A DNA stretch of 64,000 nucleotides from Streptococcus oriscaviae. Its GTDB lineage: Bacteria; Bacillota; Bacilli; Lactobacillales; Streptococcaceae. A program made the position numbers and the translations under genes. The stretch is from assembly GCF_018137985.1 (NCBI RefSeq), contig NZ_CP073084.1, positions 1,922,001-1,986,000 on the forward strand, read 5' to 3'. This document shows positions 36,915-48,765 of this stretch, piece after piece (position 1 is the first letter of the stretch; the number at the start of each line of letters is the position of its first letter). The notes beneath the pieces were generated by a model, which was not told the origin of the DNA, made no database searches, and saw only the letters and a program-made list of their open reading frames with translations.

Positions 36915-37826
36915 TTAACGAGAACGCTGTTTGCCAGCATTACGGTTCTTTTTCTTAGGTTTTTCCTCAATAATAGCCGACGCTGTTGGTGTAACATCCT
37001 TGGCAGTTGATTTCCACGCTTTTGGCGGATTGTTTTTGAATTCTTCTTCAATCTGCTTGCGGACTTTTGGCTTAATGATAAAGGTTGTAATGGCTTGTTG
37101 GATAATTCCAAAGAAACCTCCGACAACCCAGTAAAGGGTTACCCCTGCAGGAGAACTCCAAGAGAAGAAAACAATCATCAAGGGGTTCATCAGCATCATT
37201 GAGCGCATCTGTTTCTTTTGTTCTTCTTCCATACCGACCTGCATAAAGAGAGATTGGAAGAAGTAGAGAATACCCGCAAGAGCGGTTAGAATCAAGCTTG
37301 GAGAACCCAGATCAATTCCCAGGAAACTAGCTTCTGCAATTCCTTCTGTATAGCGAGCTGCATAGAAGAGAGCCGTAAAGAAAGGCATTTGGGCCAAGAG
37401 AGGCAAGCAACCAAGACCGCCAAACATACTAACACCGTAAGCCTTTTGGGCTGCAAAAAGTTCTTGCTGGGCAGCTAGTTGCTCTTCCTGAGAACTTGCA
37501 TTCTTCATCCGTTCCTGAATCGGAGCAAGAATCGGCTTGAGATAGTGCATTTTCTCAGATTGATAGGTTGTCTTACGAGTTTGGTAGATTCCTAGTGGTA
37601 GGATGATGAAGCGAACCAGCAAGGTTACGATAATAATGGCTACACCGAATCCCAAACCTTGATTCTCGGCAAAGTATTGGATAAGGTTGCCCATCGGCTG
37701 CACCAACCATTGGTAGACCCAACCTTCACCAGTAGGAACACCATTTTTTGTTTCCACACATCCGGACAAAAATAGTAAGGCAGAAAGAGCAAGAGTAGAT
37801 AATACAATAGGTTTTTTGATTTTCAC
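36915..37826 (-). CDS. yidC: Membrane protein insertase YidC/Oxa1 (lipoprotein type)
   Basis: Insertase of 303 residues that helps membrane proteins fold, alone or with SecYEG. The signal sequence ends in the lipobox LSGC (about residue 23), and five membrane helices follow. Helix 1 contains the conserved Arg in LLVRFIILPLGIYQTRKT. The C-terminal tail is basic (KPKKKNRNAGKQRSR), as in ribosome-binding YidC2 proteins. I use the GTG at 37826, ten bases after AAAGGAA. Streptococci carry two yidC genes; the second is not in this window. Confidence 0.9.
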   Translation of the reverse strand: MKIKKPIVLSTLALSALLFLSGCVETKNGVPTGEGWVYQWLVQPMGNLIQYFAENQGLGFGVAIIIVTLLVRFIILPLGIYQTRKTTYQSEKMHYLKPILAPIQERMKNASSQEEQLAAQQELFAAQKAYGVSMFGGLGCLPLLAQMPFFTALFYAARYTEGIAEASFLGIDLGSPSLILTALAGILYFFQSLFMQVGMEEEQKKQMRSMMLMNPLMIVFFSWSSPAGVTLYWVVGGFFGIIQQAITTFIIKPKVRKQIEEEFKNNPPKAWKSTAKDVTPTASAIIEEKPKKKNRNAGKQRSR

Positions 37827-37891
37827 GTTTACTAAATTCCTTTTTACATGATACATTCTATTTTACTTTTTTTAAAGGAAATATACAAGTC

Positions 37892-38173
37892 TTACATATG
37901 TTTGACCTGAAAATCAGTAAAGGGTTCAAAACTTCCTAGGGTAACATCCAAGTAGGACACCTTGGCTGCCCGCGATGGGCCCTTACGAATCTCGTGGATA
38001 AACTGACTCAGTTTTTCAGAGGAGTCAGAATTAGCCAAAATCGTCACAGTCCCATCTTCGTTGTTCCAAACCCGGCCATAAATATCTCCAATTTCGGCAG
38101 CTAAAAACTGAACAGACCACCGAAAACCGACACCTTGTACTCGACCAGAGGCAATCATGCGTACTTTTCTCAT
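37892..38173 (-). CDS. acyP: Acylphosphatase
   Basis: Small enzyme of 93 residues that hydrolyses carboxyl-phosphate bonds. The signature GRVQGVGFRW (about residues 8-17) holds the phosphate-binding Arg, and the catalytic Asn is in GRVWNNEDGTV. The ATG at 38173 follows AAGGAG by six bases; longer in-frame starts have no ribosome site. It is divergent from the SpoU methyltransferase gene. Confidence 0.92.
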   Translation of the reverse strand: MRKVRMIASGRVQGVGFRWSVQFLAAEIGDIYGRVWNNEDGTVTILANSDSSEKLSQFIHEIRKGPSRAAKVSYLDVTLGSFEPFTDFQVKHM

Positions 38174-38268
38174 GGTAAACTCCTTTTTCACCCATTTTCC
38201 AGCGTTCATTTTGACAAGAATCTAACTTTATTATATCATGGTTGGTATTGAAAGAAAACGAGGAACAC

Positions 38269-39009
38269 ATGGAAATAATCCGCTCTAAAACCAATAAAAC
38301 AATCAAGCAGGCCAAGAAACTTCAGCAGAAAAAACACCGGCATTCTTCTTATCTCATAGAAGGTTGGCATTTACTGGAAGAAGCTCTTCAATCAGGAGCG
38401 CAAGTGGAGCATATTTTTGTCTTGGCAGAACAGGCTGAGCGCCTACCAGACAATCTTCCTGTTTCCATGGTTAGTCCAGATATTCTTCAGGATTTGACAG
38501 ATAGCAAGAGCCCGCAAGGAGTTGTTGCGCAATTGGCTCTTCCGAAACAGGTTCTTCCTGAAAAACTGATAGGAAAATACCTGATTTTAGAAGATGTTCA
38601 GGATCCGGGTAATGTAGGGACCATGATTCGAACAGCGGATGCTGCCGGCTGCGATGGAGTTTTTCTATCTGATAAATCAGCTGATATTTATAACGCCAAG
38701 GTTCTTCGTTCAATGCAAGGGAGTCATTTTCATCTACCAATCTACCGTTTTCCGACAGAGGAGATTCTCTACCTATTAAAGAACAATCAGATTCCTATAT
38801 TAGCTACCAGTTTGTCAAAACAATCAGTTGACTACAAGGCTGTTCAGGCTAGTAGCAGTTTTGCTCTGGTGATGGGAAATGAAGGAAAAGGAATTTCTGA
38901 TTTAGTTGCCCAGGAGGCAGACAAGCTGGTTCATATCATTATGCCTGGTCAAGCTGAGAGTCTCAACGTTGCGGTTGCAGCAGGTATCATTTTATTTAGC
39001 TTTATTTAA
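38269..39009 (+). CDS. SpoU/TrmH family RNA 2'-O-ribose methyltransferase
   Basis: Methyltransferase of 246 residues with an N-terminal substrate-binding domain (about 1-95) and a knotted SPOUT domain. Motifs are LEDVQDPGNVGTMIRTADAAG (about 106), ALVMGNEGKGIS (about 203) and IMPGQAESLNVAVAAGI (about 223). The RNA target is not clear; relatives act on 23S rRNA. The ATG 38269 follows ACGAGGA. Confidence 0.9.
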   Translation: MEIIRSKTNKTIKQAKKLQQKKHRHSSYLIEGWHLLEEALQSGAQVEHIFVLAEQAERLPDNLPVSMVSPDILQDLTDSKSPQGVVAQLALPKQVLPEKLIGKYLILEDVQDPGNVGTMIRTADAAGCDGVFLSDKSADIYNAKVLRSMQGSHFHLPIYRFPTEEILYLLKNNQIPILATSLSKQSVDYKAVQASSSFALVMGNEGKGISDLVAQEADKLVHIIMPGQAESLNVAVAAGIILFSFI

Positions 39010-39027
39010 GTCAAACAAGCTAAACTG

Positions 39028-39036
39028 TGGTATAAT
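39028..39036 (+). promoter_or_regulatory. Extended -10 promoter of the HD protein gene
   Basis: TGGTATAAT lies just after the methyltransferase stop and 20 bases before the HD gene start; GAGGAA follows as ribosome site. Confidence 0.6.
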
Positions 39037-39055
39037 GACGAAACGAGGAAACAAA

Positions 39056-39538
39056 ATGACAGCTTATCAATCCGACAAAGAATTTATGCACTATGTGGGT
39101 CACTTGATGGAGACTCCTAAGGTTCAACGCCTAGGAACCATCACCCATCACTACCATTCGACACGCCTGGAGCATTCAATCAATGTATCCTATACCAGTT
39201 ATAAAATCGCAAAAAAATTTGGCTGGGATGCCCGTTCAGCAGCCAGAGGCGGTTTGCTTCATGACCTCTTCTTCTATGACTGGCGTGATACTCAGTTCAG
39301 TAAAAGCCATGCTTGGATTCACCCGCGGATTGCCAAGCGCAATGCTCAGAAAATTACCAAGTTAAATAAGATAGAAGAAGATATCATCATCAAACATATG
39401 TTTGGTGCAACCATTGCACCCCCTCGCTATAAAGAGTCTTGGATTGTCACCTGTGTAGATAAGTATTGGGCCATTCGCGAGGTCACCTTACCCTTGCAAG
39501 ACAGATGGAAAAATCGGAAACTATTTCGGTGGACCTAA
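39056..39538 (+). CDS. HD-domain phosphohydrolase family protein
   Basis: Protein of 160 residues with an HD metal-dependent phosphohydrolase core. The first His is in STRLEHSINVSY (about residue 40), the HD pair is in GGLLHDLFFYDW (about 72) and a later Asp lies in VTCVDKYW. The substrate is unknown; related proteins act on nucleotides. It starts at the ATG 39056 after GAGGAA. The BI-1 gene follows after 39 bases. Confidence 0.8.
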   Translation: MTAYQSDKEFMHYVGHLMETPKVQRLGTITHHYHSTRLEHSINVSYTSYKIAKKFGWDARSAARGGLLHDLFFYDWRDTQFSKSHAWIHPRIAKRNAQKITKLNKIEEDIIIKHMFGATIAPPRYKESWIVTCVDKYWAIREVTLPLQDRWKNRKLFRWT

Positions 39539-39577
39539 CAGTACTATAGTAGAAAAGAAGTTTTAGGAGGTTTTATC

Positions 39578-40273
39578 ATGAACAATAATCCATTTATTCT
39601 CAATCAAGTTGATCAACTAGCTCTAAATCGTTTCTTTGCGAAGATTTACGGTTTTGTTGCACTAGGGATTGGTATTTCAGCACTTGTCTCATTTTTGACG
39701 CTGACTGTCGGTCAACCGCTCATGGCATTTATCTTATCGGGCGGCACCCTTCTCCTTTGGTTGCTCATGTTGGCCGAGGTAGGATTGGTATTTGCTGCAT
39801 CAGCTATGGCGGCAAAAAATAGTCCGATGGCCTTGCCGATTTTCTTACTCTACTCAGTGATGAACGGCTTTACCTTGAGTTTTATCCTGCTCTTTTATAC
39901 CGGACAAACCATCTTTACAGCCTTTCTATCGGCAGCGCTTATGTTTGTTGTGATGGCTGTTATTGGGGCGACAACTAAAAAAGATTTGTCTGCGATGGGG
40001 CAGGCCCTGATGGCAGCCCTTATCGGGATTATTATTGCTAGTGTTGTCAATCTATTTTTGGGAAGCTCAGGCATGAGTTTCATTATCTCCATTATTTCAG
40101 TTATTGTCTTTGCTGGTTTGATTGCTTATGACAACCAAAGAATTCGCTATGTATTTGAAGAAACGGGCGGAGAAGTAGGACAAGGCTGGGTTGTTTCTAT
40201 GGCGCTTAACCTATATTTAGATTTCATCAACCTCTTCCTGAACCTCTTACGAATCTTTGGTTCAAGAGATTAA
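39578..40273 (+). CDS. Bax inhibitor-1/YccA family membrane protein
   Basis: Membrane protein of 231 residues with seven helices. The family pattern is seen: a soluble N-terminus (NPFILNQVDQLALNRF), repeated small-residue helices, and the last-helix region AYDNQRIRYVFEETGG to NLYLDFINLFLNLLRIFG. Bacterial members form pH-sensitive calcium leak channels or bind FtsH. AGGAGG precedes the ATG. A terminator follows at 40285-40308. Confidence 0.9.
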   Translation: MNNNPFILNQVDQLALNRFFAKIYGFVALGIGISALVSFLTLTVGQPLMAFILSGGTLLLWLLMLAEVGLVFAASAMAAKNSPMALPIFLLYSVMNGFTLSFILLFYTGQTIFTAFLSAALMFVVMAVIGATTKKDLSAMGQALMAALIGIIIASVVNLFLGSSGMSFIISIISVIVFAGLIAYDNQRIRYVFEETGGEVGQGWVVSMALNLYLDFINLFLNLLRIFGSRD

Positions 40274-40284
40274 CGAGTTCTATC

Positions 40285-40308
40285 ATCCACCGAAAGGTGG
40301 ATTTTTTT
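40285..40308 (+). terminator. Terminator after the BI-1 gene
   Basis: ATCCACC-GAAA-GGTGGAT is followed by seven T. Confidence 0.9.
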
Positions 40309-40317
40309 CATATTCCC

Positions 40318-40339
40318 AACAGGACAAAGAAGTCCTGTT
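40318..40339. promoter_or_regulatory. ComR-box-like palindrome upstream of comX
   Basis: The half sites AACAGGACA and AGTCCTGTT are separated by AAGA. This matches the ComR-box pattern AACAnGACA-n4-TGTCnTGTT at all but one fixed base. A -10-like TAGACT (40359-40364) follows 19 bases later, then the comX ribosome site. ComR bound to its peptide pheromone XIP is expected to activate comX here. Confidence 0.75.
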
Positions 40340-40383
40340 GTCTTTTGTTGAGAAATAGTAGACTAAAGAGGAAAGGAGAACAT

Positions 40384-40860
40384 ATGGAATTTTCAAGACT
40401 CTATCGGAAAGTGTCCGGCATCGTCCACCGTGCCCGCAAGGACTATTATATTAAGCTCTGGGAAAAAGACGACTGGGACCAGGAAGGGATGCTGGTCCTC
40501 CATCAACTGCTGAGGCAACATCCCCAGTTGGCCAGCGATGATTCCAGCCTCTATCGCTACTACAAGGTTAAGTTCAGGAATCACATCAAAGATGTCATTC
40601 GCAAACAAGAAAGTCAGAAACGCCGGTTTGACCGCATGGCTCACGAAGACCTAGACACTCTCTCCCACCTAGTAGCCAGTCCCGGCCTTATGAACGACGA
40701 CTTGGTCATTCTTCGCGGGATGTTGCGCGACTATCGCCACCAACTTCCGGCCTCCCAACAAGCCAACTATGATCAGCTGATAAGCGGCGGCCGCTTCAAA
40801 GGCCGCAGAACAATGCTATCGGATTTAAAAAGCTACCTCAGTGACTACAAACCTAATTAG
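40384..40860 (+). CDS. comX: Competence-specific sigma factor ComX (SigX)
   Basis: Alternative sigma factor of 158 residues that switches on the late competence genes for DNA uptake. The sequence aligns with streptococcal ComX along its length: DYYIKLWEKDDWDQEGMLVLHQLL (region 2), KVKFRNHIKDVIRKQESQKRRFDR and the C-terminal GRFKGRRTMLSDL (region 4-like). The ATG 40384 is preceded by AAAGGAG. A ComR-box-like palindrome lies upstream. It sits directly before an rRNA operon, as is common for comX in streptococci. The stop codon lies inside a 10-bp hairpin (40859-40882). Confidence 0.9.
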   Translation: MEFSRLYRKVSGIVHRARKDYYIKLWEKDDWDQEGMLVLHQLLRQHPQLASDDSSLYRYYKVKFRNHIKDVIRKQESQKRRFDRMAHEDLDTLSHLVASPGLMNDDLVILRGMLRDYRHQLPASQQANYDQLISGGRFKGRRTMLSDLKSYLSDYKPN

Positions 40861-40882
40861 GAAGAAGGAGTGCCTTCTTCCT
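40859..40882 (+). other. Hairpin over the comX stop codon
   Basis: AGGAAGAAGG-AGTG-CCTTCTTCCT is a perfect 10-bp stem. It has no T run, so it is not a classical terminator; it could protect the comX mRNA 3' end. Confidence 0.4.
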
Positions 40883-41018
40883 AAACTGCTATTGAATGAA
40901 GAAAGCACAAGTCCCATTATTAACATGCAGTATAAGGAGCTTCTCCAAGCAATAGAGGGGCATCAGAAGCGGTCACGAAAAAAATCACGAAAAAAATTCA
41001 AAAAAGGAGAAAAAGTAG

Positions 41019-41047
41019 TTGACAGGTGCGTAGGTATCTGATATACT
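41019..41047 (+). promoter_or_regulatory. rRNA operon promoter
   Basis: TTGACA (41019-41024), a 17-base spacer and TATACT (41042-41047) with TG before the -10 box. It lies about 150 bases upstream of the 16S gene. The preceding stretch 40883-41018 contains only A-rich sequence and no gene. Confidence 0.88.
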
Positions 41048-41199
41048 GATATAGTTGTCGCCTGATGAGGGCGAGCACAAGACCTTTGAAAATTAAAGAA
41101 GACGAACCAAACGTGCAGGGTGATTTATCTAAGAGATAAATCGTCAATGACAAAACAATAAACGGATAAGCCAGAGTGCTTAGCCGGACAAACGATTAT

Positions 41200-42762
<1,563 letters not shown>

Positions 42763-42809
42763 AAATGGAAACCTGTACGTTAGTCTTCTTTAATTTTGAG
42801 AGGTCTTGT

Positions 42810-42826
42810 GGGGCCTTAGCTCAGCT
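42810..42826 (+). repeat. 17-nt copy of the tRNA-Ala 5' end in the spacer
   Basis: GGGGCCTTAGCTCAGCT is identical to the first 17 bases of the tRNA-Ala gene at 42953, then the two diverge. No cloverleaf can form here. Confidence 0.85.
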
Positions 42827-42952
42827 AAGCGAAACCGTTAGGTTGAAGCTTTGTCGAAACTAGCGGAGCTAGTGCACGACAGGGACCAGCGTCTCAAGAA
42901 ATGATATTATATCGAAACAATTAAATACGTTAACAGGTACATTAACATGTAC

Positions 42953-43025
42953 GGGGCCTTAGCTCAGCTGGGAGAGCGCCTGCTTTGCACGCAGGAGGTC
43001 AGCGGTTCGATCCCGCTAGGCTCCA
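42953..43025 (+). tRNA. tRNA-Ala (TGC)
   Basis: A 73-base cloverleaf with acceptor pairs GGGGCCT/AGGCTCC, anticodon TGC in CTTTGCACG, T-loop GGTTCGATCCC and discriminator A at 43025. CCA is not encoded beyond that base. It lies in the 16S-23S spacer, as in other streptococci. Confidence 0.97.
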
Positions 43026-43070
43026 TTATCTAGGATACAAAGAGATGTTCGGCTTGCCGACATTTCTGTA

Positions 43071-43131
43071 GAAAAATAGGGAACTGACGCAGTGTGCTTG
43101 ACACACAAGGCAGTTCATCATTTTTCCTAAG
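43071..43131 (+). repeat. Spacer hairpin repeat, copy 1
   Basis: A sequence of about 60 bases with inverted arms (GAACTG/CAGTTC and GTGTG/CACAC). It is about 80% identical to the copy at 43439-43499 in the same spacer. The rest of the spacer (43132-43438) holds no gene; it includes the upstream half of the 23S processing stem (43291-43320). Confidence 0.75.
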
Positions 43132-43438
43132 AAATGAATCTCGTGTTCAACTAGATAAGATGATATTTGAATACGAACCTAAACTTTCTAGGAATAAGTC
43201 GAAACCATCTAGTGTCTTATGGACACGTCGCTGGTTCACTCCTTATTCTACGCAAGTTTTGCGCAAGTCGCACCGGTTCTTAATATCATGTATTTGTCCA
43301 TTGAAAATTGAATATCTATCAAACAATCCTGATATATCTGAGAAGATATATTAAGAATAGTAACAAGAAAATAAACCGAAAACGCTGTGACTATTTAATG
43401 AGTTTAAACAAGTTACGAAGACGTTAAGAAATCCGTAT

Positions 43439-43499
43439 GAAAATAGGAAACTAACGCAGTGTGTCTTGCACACAAGTCAGTTTATCATTTTCACTAGGA
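43439..43499 (+). repeat. Spacer hairpin repeat, copy 2
   Basis: The second copy of the spacer repeat, with arms AAACTAA/TCAGTTT and GTGTG/CACAC. It ends 45 bases before the 23S gene. Confidence 0.75.
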
Positions 43500-43544
43500 T
43501 TTTAGTCTGAGTACAATTTCTAGTTTAGAAAAAACTAGTAATAA

Positions 43545-46446
<2,902 letters not shown>

Positions 46447-46539
46447 GAAGAAAAGTCCAGCATCGGTTATCTTGTAGGTAGATATTCAATTTTGAGTTGA
46501 CAAATATGGAAGAATATTTTATACTCAGACAGTAACGAG

Positions 46540-46655
46540 TTAAGTGACGATAGCCTAGGAGATACACCTGTACCCATGCCGAACACAGCAGTTAAGCCCT
46601 AGAACGCCTGAAGTAGTTGGGGGTTGCCCCCTGTGAGATACGGTAGTCGCTTAGC
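46540..46655 (+). rRNA. rrf: 5S ribosomal RNA
   Basis: About 116 bases from TTAAGTGACGATAGCCTAGG to GGTAGTCGCTTAGC; the ends pair as AAGTGAC/GTCGCTT. The internal blocks ACACCTGTACCCATGCCGAA and GTTAAGCCCTAGAACG are typical. Confidence 0.95.
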
Positions 46656-46660
46656 TTTTA

Positions 46661-46733
46661 TCCGCCATAGCTCAGTCGGTAGAGCGCATGACTGTTAATC
46701 ATGATGTCACAGGTTCGAGCCCTGTTGGCGGAG
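46661..46733 (+). tRNA. tRNA-Asn (GTT)
   Basis: A 73-base cloverleaf with acceptor TCCGCCA/TGGCGGA, anticodon GTT in ACTGTTAAT, T-loop GGTTCGAGCCC and discriminator G. It follows 5S by five bases. Confidence 0.97.
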
Positions 46734-46758
46734 TAAAGAGAAATCTTTAAATGGATAT

Positions 46759-46830
46759 GGTCCGTTGGTCAAGGGGTTAAGACACCGCCTTTTCACGGCG
46801 GTAACACGGGTTCGAATCCCGTACGGACTG
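46759..46830 (+). tRNA. tRNA-Glu (TTC)
   Basis: A 72-base cloverleaf with acceptor GGTCCGT/ACGGACT (first pair G-U), anticodon TTC in CTTTTCACG, T-loop GGTTCGAATCC and discriminator G. It is the last gene of the rRNA operon. Confidence 0.97.
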
Positions 46831-46836
46831 TAGTTT

Positions 46837-46860
46837 GGAGGAATATTTCCTCCTTTTTTG
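46837..46860 (+). terminator. rRNA operon terminator
   Basis: GGAGGAA-TAT-TTCCTCC is followed by six T, six bases after tRNA-Glu. Confidence 0.93.
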
Positions 46861-46899
46861 TTTGAAAAAAAGTATCTGGAGAGTAAACGCCAGATACTG

Positions 46900-47217
46900 T
46901 CAGATGAGATTGACTTCATCAGGAAGGGTAATCGTTTCTTTGCCATTTTTATCGATAACTAAAATGGTTGAGGGATAAAAGGGGACGTAAGGGATAATTA
47001 GATCAATTGCTAGAGAATTGCGATAGTTTTCTTGTGAAAATACTAAGGTGATTTTTCCTTTACGGTTTTTGAGATTGAAACGGATGATAGGTCGGAGTGG
47101 TACGACTCCCTTAAGATAGTGATCGATAATATACCAGAAACTATCAATAACTTCTCCGGGTAAGGAGGTAACGATTCCAAAACTGGCATAGCGTCCGCTG
47201 GTATTTGTAAATGCCAT
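46900..47217 (-). CDS. DUF960 family protein
   Basis: Protein of 105 residues without membrane segments. It fits the DUF960 family of streptococci and staphylococci, including the N-terminal TSGRYASFGIVTSLPGEVIDSFWYIIDHYL region. The function is unknown. AAGGAAA precedes the ATG. It is convergent with the rRNA operon. Confidence 0.78.
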   Translation of the reverse strand: MAFTNTSGRYASFGIVTSLPGEVIDSFWYIIDHYLKGVVPLRPIIRFNLKNRKGKITLVFSQENYRNSLAIDLIIPYVPFYPSTILVIDKNGKETITLPDEVNLI

Positions 47218-47240
47218 GGGAATTTCCTTTCTTTTCTATG

Positions 47241-47267
47241 AAAAAAGCCTGTTGAACAGGTTTTTTC
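47241..47267 (-). terminator. Terminator between the DUF402 and DUF960 genes
   Basis: AAAAAACCTGTT/AACAGGCTTTTTT on the minus strand, 13 bases beyond the DUF402 stop. It should stop most transcripts before the DUF960 gene. Confidence 0.8.
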
Positions 47268-47279
47268 AGATATGCAACT

Positions 47280-47813
47280 TTAACGATTTCTCAGTTCTAA
47301 ATAGCGTTTGTACCAAATATTTACATAGGCGGGTGAGAAGGGGCCACGCTGGTTGTTAATCCAATCTACTAAAATTTTGACATTCTCTTTGAGAATGAAA
47401 TCAATATCGGCAGGATAATTCATGAGTTTGCGATGTTTTTCATACTCATCGACATCTAGCAGTCTTTTTTCACCATCGGCAAAGACTTTGACATCCAGGT
47501 CATAGTCAATGTACTTCAGGGCCTCGTTATCTAGAACGAATGGACTGGCTAGGTTGCAATAATAGGAAACACCATTATCTCGTATCATGGCAATGATATT
47601 GAACCAATATTTTTTATGGAAATAGACAATCGCGGGTTCTCGTGTCACCCATCTTCTACCGTCATTTTCGGTAACCAGAGTATGGTTGTTGACACCGATG
47701 AGGGCATGTTCTGTTGTTTTTAGTACCATGGTGTCTCGCCAAGAACGGTGGAGTTCACCATTATGTTTATAACTTTGAATTGTAATAAAGTCGCCTTCTT
47801 TTGGTAATTTCAC
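47280..47813 (-). CDS. Nucleoside tri-/diphosphatase, DUF402 family (Ntdp)
   Basis: Cytoplasmic phosphatase of 177 residues of the DUF402 family. The metal-binding acidic cluster is [41 protein letters not shown] (about 86-125). Staphylococcal and streptococcal relatives hydrolyse NTPs and NDPs. The family block [13 protein letters not shown] is near the N-terminus. It is a leftward gene following recX on the same strand after a gap of about 80 bases. Confidence 0.85.
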   Translation of the reverse strand: MKLPKEGDFITIQSYKHNGELHRSWRDTMVLKTTEHALIGVNNHTLVTENDGRRWVTREPAIVYFHKKYWFNIIAMIRDNGVSYYCNLASPFVLDNEALKYIDYDLDVKVFADGEKRLLDVDEYEKHRKLMNYPADIDFILKENVKILVDWINNQRGPFSPAYVNIWYKRYLELRNR

Positions 47814-47892
47814 TTGGTTACCAACTTTCTACAATTTAAGTTTAATCCCAAGTATTATACCATATTTTTGTTACGAATGGGGATATTTTTAC

Positions 47893-48669
47893 TTAGAGAA
47901 AGTCGCGTAAAGCGCTTTTAATTGTATCATAGTCATATCCTTTGCGAGCTAGTGCTTGTGTCAAGCGGTTTTTGAGTTCGTATCCGTCGTATTTTCGGCT
48001 GTATTTCCTGTGTTGTTTCTCCAATTCTTTGTAGATGAGTTCTTGGGTCTGTTCCTGGTCTTCTTCCAAGCGAAGCTGTGAGAGGGCTTGTTTGGCCTCT
48101 GAATAATCAAAGCCTTTTGCGATTAGGTTTTGGAGGATTTTGTCTTTTAAAGCTCTGTAAGGGAGTTTATCTTGGTATTTTCTCAATAATTTTTCCGCAA
48201 GTCTCTTGGCTACTGGGGAAAAATCTTCGTGAAAAAGTACCTGAGAGATGGTGGTTTGGGAAATTCCTTTGGCTTGTAGTTTTTGGCGGATGGCTTGAGG
48301 GCCTTTGTCGCCGGAAAGGATATTTTGATAGAGGAGATTTTGGCTGTAGGTCAAATCGTCAATCCACTTCTCTTTTTCTAGGTTGTCAAGGATAATTGGA
48401 ATGAGTTCGGGTGCGATGTCATGTTTAAGGAGGTAGTCGCCCACTTCTTTTTTGCTGCGTTGCTTAAAAGAGAGGTAGTAGAGGGCTAGGTTTTTGCCAT
48501 AGGACTGCTGGGCAAAGTTTTGAATTTCCTTTAGTTCTTCCTCCGTGATCTCCTTATCTTTTGATAAAAAGAAGTGGACAATGGTGTCTTCTGTGATGTA
48601 GACTTTCTGGTTTTGGTCTGTTTCGAGGAGGTAGAGTCTTTTTTTCTTTTCAAGTTTGGTAATTTTCAT
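47893..48669 (-). CDS. recX: Regulatory protein RecX
   Basis: RecA modulator of 258 residues built of repeated three-helix units. Family blocks are [24 protein letters not shown] (about 59), [14 protein letters not shown] (about 125) and the C-terminal [30 protein letters not shown]. The length is normal for Firmicutes. It is divergent from the RlmD-type methyltransferase gene, an arrangement seen in many streptococci. Confidence 0.92.
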   Translation of the reverse strand: MKITKLEKKKRLYLLETDQNQKVYITEDTIVHFFLSKDKEITEEELKEIQNFAQQSYGKNLALYYLSFKQRSKKEVGDYLLKHDIAPELIPIILDNLEKEKWIDDLTYSQNLLYQNILSGDKGPQAIRQKLQAKGISQTTISQVLFHEDFSPVAKRLAEKLLRKYQDKLPYRALKDKILQNLIAKGFDYSEAKQALSQLRLEEDQEQTQELIYKELEKQHRKYSRKYDGYELKNRLTQALARKGYDYDTIKSALRDFL

Positions 48670-48750
48670 ATCTGTCTTTCTAGCCGAAGGTGATAGAGGA
48701 ATTTTCAGGCTCTTTCATTGTACCATATTGTAAAAATTTCTGGGGAAGCG

Positions 48751-48759
48751 TGGTATAAT
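48751..48759 (+). promoter_or_regulatory. Extended -10 promoter of the rlmD-type gene
   Basis: TGGTATAAT ends six bases before the ATG at 48766, so the expected transcription start coincides with the start codon. Confidence 0.65.
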
Positions 48760-48765
48760 GGGGGT

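Noticed and set aside
40317..40346. Hairpin upstream of comX read as a rho-independent terminator
   Set aside because: A good terminator already follows the BI-1 gene at 40285-40308, and this palindrome matches the ComR-box in length and sequence and lies at the right distance from a -10-like box.
40925..41041. Short basic reading frame MQYKELLQAIEGHQKRSRKK and onward before the rRNA promoter
   Set aside because: There is no ribosome site, and the composition comes from an A-rich stretch (repeated CACGAAAAAAA-like units). The frame runs into the rRNA promoter.
46707..46946. Minus-strand frame of 79 codons across tRNA-Asn and tRNA-Glu
   Set aside because: It is the complement of two tRNA genes and the terminator; this is a well-known false ORF.
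47907..47921. cre-like GTAAAGCGCTTTTAA
   Set aside because: It lies inside the recX coding end, far from a promoter, and is explained by the codons.
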